From: JACCTU01 sp963700495
GTDB taxonomy: Bacteria > Actinomycetota > Thermoleophilia > Gaiellales > Gaiellaceae
DNA: 64,000 bases
Direction: 5' to 3'
Assembly (NCBI GenBank): GCA_963700495.1
Contig: CAVOXT010000001.1
Location: 434,001-498,000 of the forward strand
Shown: piece by piece, positions 61,407-64,000 of the stretch
How positions within the stretch are numbered: the first letter of the stretch is position 1
How the letters are laid out: every line of letters starts with the position of its first letter
Made by a program: the position numbers and the translations under genes
The notes under the pieces: generated by a model
Databases searched by the model: none
Told to the model about the DNA's origin: nothing
The model's input: the letters and a program-made list of their open reading frames with translations, nothing else

Positions 61407-62495
61407 GTGACTGAGACAACGACAGCAGTCCGACAGAGCATGGACATCGAGGACGTCCTCGCCACAGAAGAGGCGAAGGGGCTGCTCGAGACCGGAAAGC
61501 ACGCCGGCTCCTTGAGCGCCGACGAGATCGCGCTGGCGCTCGACGAGCTCGACCTCGAGCCCGGCGCTCTCGACTCGTTCTACGACGCGCTCGAGGCGAT
61601 GGAGATCTCCATCGTCGACGCGGCGCCGGTCGAGGAGGAGGAGATCGCAGCTCCGCTCGAGCGTGAGATCTCGACCGACTCGCTTCAGCTCTTCCTGAAG
61701 GACATCGGCAAGGTCGACCTGCTCACCGCCGCGCAGGAGGTCGAGCTTGCGAAGCGGATCGAGCGCGGCGATCACCGCGCGAAGCAGGAGATGGTCGAGG
61801 CGAACCTGCGCCTGGTCGTCTCGATCGCGAAGCGCTACCGCAACCAGGGGCTGCCGTTCCTCGATCTGATCCAGGAGGGAACGATCGGGCTCGTGCGGGC
61901 CGCGGAGAAGTTCGACTACCGCAAGGGGTTCAAGTTCTCGACCTACGCGACCTGGTGGATCCGCCAGGCGGTCGCGAGGGCGCTGGCGGACAAGGCGCGG
62001 ACGATCCGGATGCCCGTGCACGTCGTCGAGAAGCTGAACAAGATCGCACGGGCCGAGCGCAAGCTGCGTGCCGAGCTCGGACGCGAGCCGCTGGCCGTCG
62101 AGATCGGGCGCGAGCTCGAGCTCTCGCCGGAGGAGGTCGAGCAGATCCGCCGCAGCGCGCAGACGCCCGTCTCGCTCGAGAAGCCCGTCGGCGACGAGGA
62201 AGAGTCCGAGTTCGGGCACTTCATCACCGACGAGTCGGCACCGGCTCCCGAAGAGGAGGCCGAGACGACGCTGCGCAAGGAGGCGCTCAAGAAGGTGCTC
62301 GCGATGCTCTCGCCGCGCGAACGCGCCGTGCTCGAGCTTCGCTACGGCCTCGACGGGAAGCCGCCGCGCACGCTCGACGAGGTTGGGCGGACGTTCAACG
62401 TCACCCGCGAGCGGATCCGGCAGATCGAGAACCAGAGCCTGAAGAAGCTGCGGGCGTTGTCGGACAGTCAGACGCTCCGCGACGCGGCTGCGTAG
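61407..62495 (+). CDS. rpoD: RNA polymerase primary sigma factor (RpoD/SigA)
   Basis: 362 residues. A short region 1.1-like acidic helical N-terminus (about 1-75) is followed by region 1.2 (SLQLFLKDIGKVDLLTAAQE), regions 2.1-2.4 (EANLRLVVSIAKRYRNQGLP, DLIQEGTIGLVRAAEKFDYR, KFSTYATWWIRQAVARALAD), region 3 (RTIRMPVHVVEKLNK) and region 4.2 (TLDEVGRTFNVTRERIRQIE). All housekeeping-promoter recognition residues are present. It is short beside many actinobacterial RpoD because it lacks a long N-terminal extension. The strong promoter and ribosome site suit an essential gene. Confidence 0.96.
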   Translation: MTETTTAVRQSMDIEDVLATEEAKGLLETGKHAGSLSADEIALALDELDLEPGALDSFYDALEAMEISIVDAAPVEEEEIAAPLEREISTDSLQLFLKDIGKVDLLTAAQEVELAKRIERGDHRAKQEMVEANLRLVVSIAKRYRNQGLPFLDLIQEGTIGLVRAAEKFDYRKGFKFSTYATWWIRQAVARALADKARTIRMPVHVVEKLNKIARAERKLRAELGREPLAVEIGRELELSPEEVEQIRRSAQTPVSLEKPVGDEEESEFGHFITDESAPAPEEEAETTLRKEALKKVLAMLSPRERAVLELRYGLDGKPPRTLDEVGRTFNVTRERIRQIENQSLKKLRALSDSQTLRDAAA

Positions 62496-62505
62496 ACTTC
62501 CGCGC

Positions 62506-63832
62506 CTGACCACGGCGCAACTCGAAGAGCTCTACGACCTCCTGCGTATTCCCAGTGTGAGCGCCGACGCGTCTCACGCGGACGACGTGCGTCGCGCCGG
62601 CGAGTGGGTGCGCGACCTCGTCAGGACCGCCGGAGAGGCGGAGCTCGTCGAGACGAGGAGCCAGCCGCTCGTGATCGGCGAGATCCCGGCGTCAAAGAGC
62701 CCGGAGACCGCGCCGACGGTCCTGGTCTACGGCCACTTCGACGTGCAGCCGCCGGCCCCGATCGAGCTCTGGGACAGCGACCCGTTCGAGCCGGAGATCC
62801 GCGACGAGTGGGTGTTCGCGCGCGGGGTCGCAGACGACAAGGGCCAGCTGTACGCAGTCCTGCGCGCGGCGATCGATCTCGCGAACGAGGGGGCGCTGCC
62901 GGTGAACGTGCGCGTTGCCTCCGACGGGGAGGAGGAGATCGGCGGCGACTCGATCGTCGAGTGGGTGCTCGCGGACGAGCGGGGCGCCGACGTCTGCATC
63001 ATCTTCGACGGCGGCATGGAGCGCCGCGACGTGCCGCAGTTCTGCACCGGTACGCGCGGCTTACTGGCCTTCGACATCTTCGTGCGCACGGGCGAACGCG
63101 ACCTTCACTCCGGGATGTTCGGCAACGCGGCGCTGAACGCGATCCACGCGTTGCATGCTTGCACTCGGCGGGATCCTCCCGCGCGACGGACGCCTGCCCG
63201 AGCCGCTGCGGCAGGGGGTCATTCCCGCCTCGCCGGAGGAGGAGGAAAGCTGGGCCTCGATCCCGAGCGGCGAGGAGATGCTCCGAGGCGCCGGGGCGAC
63301 CCCTTACGACCAGCGCGCTGCGGACGAGTTCTGGCTGCGCACGACGGCGGAACCGTCCGTGGACGTGAACGGGATCCTCGGCGGCAAGCCGGGGCTCCGC
63401 AACACGACGACGGTTACATCCGCGGAGGCGAACTTCACGATCCGGCTGGCGCCGGGGCAGGACGTCGACACGATCCGCCGGGCCTGCGAGCGGCTGCTCC
63501 GGGAGGCCGCGCCTGCGGGCGCAGAGATCGACCTGCAGTACGCCGGGGGCACGCGGGCGTCGGCGGTCGACCCCCAGTCGCCGGCGATCCAGCTCGGCCT
63601 GAAGGCGTTCTCGAAGGTCTTCGGCCGCGAGCCGCTCCTGGTCCGGGGCGGCGGGACGCTGCCGATCATGGCCGCGCTGACGCAGCGCGGCATTCCGGTC
63701 GTCCTCACCGGTGTCGCCCTGCCCGAGTCGAGCGTGCACTCGCCGAACGAGAAGCTCCCGCTCGAGTACCTCGGCAAGGCAAGAGACGCCGCCAGGGAAC
63801 TCTTCCTGGCCTTCGCAGACCTGCCCCGCTAG
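62506..63832 (+). pseudogene. M20 dipeptidase, split by one frameshift
   Basis: Piece 1 (to about 63155) has YGHFDVQPPAPIELWDSDPF, the bridging Asp in RGVADDKGQ, catalytic DGEEEIGGDS and the segment ERDLHSGMFGNAALNAIHAL. Piece 2 (about 63155-63832) has LGGILPRDGRLPEPL, SAEANFTIRLAPGQDV and PNEKLPLEYL. Together they give about 440 residues, a normal M20 peptidase. One base is extra, or two are missing, near 63153. The frame has no ATG/GTG/TTG upstream of residue 18. The family N-terminus requires a CTG at 62506, 7 nt after TAGACT (62493-62498); GTG 62557 would drop a helix. Confidence 0.8.
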
Positions 63833-63845
63833 GCCAGGGCCACCT

Positions 63846-63864
63846 TTCGGGGTCAGACCCCGAA
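63846..63864. terminator. Palindrome/terminator, GGGGTCAGACCCC copy 2
   Basis: TTCGGGGTCAGACCCCGAA is symmetric around one central base. As RNA it can form a 7-bp stem with a 5-nt loop, right after the dipeptidase stop and before the convergent HxlR end. It repeats the 13-mer found at 54626-54638. Confidence 0.5.
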
Positions 63865-63901
63865 TCTCGTCAAGGGTGAAGGTGTGCCGAGTTTGTGACG
63901 A

Positions 63902-64000
63902 TCAGTCCACGAGCCACTGGTGACCGAAGCGGCGCATCTCTTCGATCACCGGGAGCAGGCCGCGGCCCTTCTCCGTCAGCTCGTACTCGACCCGAGGCGG
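63902..64000 (-). CDS. HxlR-family transcriptional regulator, C-terminal part
   Basis: The last 32 codons read RVEYELTEKGRGLLPVIEEM followed by FGHQWLVD and TGA, the conserved wing and end of HxlR winged-HTH regulators. The N-terminus with the DNA-reading helix lies beyond the window. Target and effector are unknown. Confidence 0.8.
   Translation of the reverse strand, partial: PPRVEYELTEKGRGLLPVIEEMRRFGHQWLVD

Overview
The window is very GC-rich bacterial chromosome with GTG/TTG starts, dense four-base start/stop overlaps and a set of actinobacterial markers: a mec-cysO-cysM cysteine operon, an eno-pyk-ftsB-DUF501 block, ROK glucokinase, LCP and L,D-transpeptidase wall enzymes, and multi-GAF SpoIIE phosphatases. 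I read it as a deep-branching actinobacterium, probably of the Thermoleophilia/Gaiellales kind. That placement is inference from gene content and style, not from a marker tree.

Layout. 1-14 kb is core housekeeping: a membrane glycosyltransferase, LCP protein, glucokinase, rsmI, a secreted M23 protein, the metG-TatD-rsmA-ispE run, tRNA-Gln, glmU-prs, L25 and pth. 14-18.6 kb holds a secreted GH6 cellulase with a LacI-type operator, an ABC exporter and a frameshifted LacI regulator. 18.6-27.8 kb holds mfd, a PpiC lipoprotein, mazG, eno, pyk (frameshifted), ftsB and DUF501. 27.8-37 kb holds signalling and envelope genes: an HTH-receiver fusion, a four-GAF SpoIIE phosphatase, a membrane spermidine-synthase-like protein, GDPD, an L,D-transpeptidase and a thioredoxin/CcmH/CcdA cassette. 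In 36.9-43.5 kb nearly every gene is broken by single-base indels although protein similarity continues on both sides, which looks like local consensus error more than gene decay. 43.5-46 kb has a CNNM/CBS transporter and an intact IS481-family element with a 6-bp target duplication.

46-57.2 kb is a sugar-catabolic island: ROK repressor, XylFGH-like ABC importer, two Gfo/Idh/MocA dehydrogenases, a small sugar isomerase whose metal ligands follow the L-rhamnose-isomerase pattern, a GlcG-like protein, an M20 deacylase and a xylulokinase-like FGGY kinase. An MBL-like gene is wedged antisense into the middle with no spacer on either side. 57.5-60.3 kb is a complete protein-thiocarboxylate cysteine pathway (rhodanese-ThiF activator, CysO, CysM, Mec). 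Its CysO is encoded with an extra C-terminal Cys after Gly-Gly. 60.3-64 kb holds a TPR-like membrane protein, the primary sigma factor, a frameshifted M20 dipeptidase and the end of an HxlR regulator.

Two themes run through the window. First, many genes have a TANNNT -10 element only 6-11 nt before the start codon, the spacing expected for leaderless mRNAs, and some divergent pairs share overlapping -10 elements. Second, many neighbours overlap by GTGA/ATGA/TTGA, so translation is probably coupled inside operons.
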